Of a stretch of DNA of 64,000 nt, positions 63,886-64,000 are shown one piece after another (position 1 is the stretch's first letter; every line of letters starts with the position of its first letter). The position numbers were made by a program, and so were the translations under genes. This DNA is from an uncultured Clostridia bacterium. Its GTDB lineage: Bacteria; Bacillota; Clostridia; Christensenellales; CALVMC01. Location of the stretch: contig CALVMC010000005.1 in the NCBI GenBank assembly GCA_944342015.1, forward strand, positions 44,707 through 108,706, written 5' to 3'. The notes under the pieces were generated by a model. That model was not told the origin of the DNA. It searched no databases and saw only the letters and a list, made by a program, of their open reading frames with translations.

Positions 63886-63971
63886 CCTCACTTAAAACAA
63901 GAAGAAATGAAATCTTTAAACAAAAAATTATTTAACTCATTGCCTCTCTAATTGTGATGAGGAGAATAATT

Positions 63972-64000
63972 ATGGATGAACAAAATCCAAACAATATAAT
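63972..64000 (+). CDS. Start of a gene cut by the window edge
   Basis: ATG with GAGGAG 7 bases upstream; the visible product is MDEQNPNNI. Too little for identification. Confidence 0.6.

Overview
The window is a low-GC Gram-positive (Firmicutes) chromosome segment, most likely from an uncultured clostridial lineage. The evidence is the gene content (recF-gyrB-gyrA, dnaA-dnaN, parAB, rpmH-rnpA-yidD-yidC-jag-mnmEG-rsmG, the luxS/mtnN pair), strong GGAGG-type ribosome binding sites and many TTGACA-17-TATAAT promoters. I see no rRNA, tRNA, CRISPR array or transposase gene.

Region 1 (0-30 kb) is the replication-origin neighbourhood. On the minus strand lie ychF, a family-2 glycoside hydrolase, gyrA, gyrB and recF. 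apgM and an envelope protein gene run on plus. dnaA and dnaN are on plus and flank a 320-base AT-rich spacer with DnaA boxes and a TTA-trinucleotide run, which I call oriC. To its right, a glycosidase-like gene and the parB-parA-rsmG-mnmG-mnmE-jag-yidC-yidD-rnpA-rpmH block run on minus. Compared with the usual order (rpmH block pointing away from dnaA, dnaA-dnaN-recF-gyrBA in one direction), two segments are inverted, and the rpmH block would be transcribed against the replication fork. A 1.6 kb geneless A-rich stretch then leads to a cluster of three parS-like palindromes. luxS and mtnN follow.

Region 2 (30.7-41 kb) starts with an unusual fusion of a nucleotide-kinase-like P-loop domain to a ParB-like domain. 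Next is a complete arginine biosynthesis cluster argG, argH, argC, argJ, argB, argD, argF. It uses acetyl recycling through ArgJ, so no argA is needed. A guanine/cytosine-deaminase-family enzyme closes the region.

Region 3 (40.8-64 kb) is accessory. A two-gene restriction-modification locus encodes a 1407-residue protein with a GIY-YIG-like domain, an SF2 helicase and an N6-adenine methyltransferase; its target-recognition part has different base usage. A TetR-controlled pair of flavin oxidoreductases follows. Then come two arsenic-resistance-type genes, both lacking a key catalytic residue, a DUF4417 mobile-element pair, and two start-less copies of a conserved peptide-coding segment.

The main candidate system lies at 53.2-62.3 kb. 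A six-gene plus-strand operon encodes a helix-turn-helix protein, a nuclease-helicase of the DUF2075 type, a cytosine-5 methyltransferase, a GHKL (MORC-like) ATPase, a Z1-domain ATPase and a PD-(D/E)XK nuclease of the DUF4420 type. A HEPN-like protein and a coupled 60-residue partner diverge from it across a perfect 18-base palindrome. This is best read as a methylation-linked, ATP-driven anti-phage or anti-plasmid system. The right end holds a small gene, a geneless C-poor stretch, a compact series of four hairpins and the start of a gene cut by the window edge.
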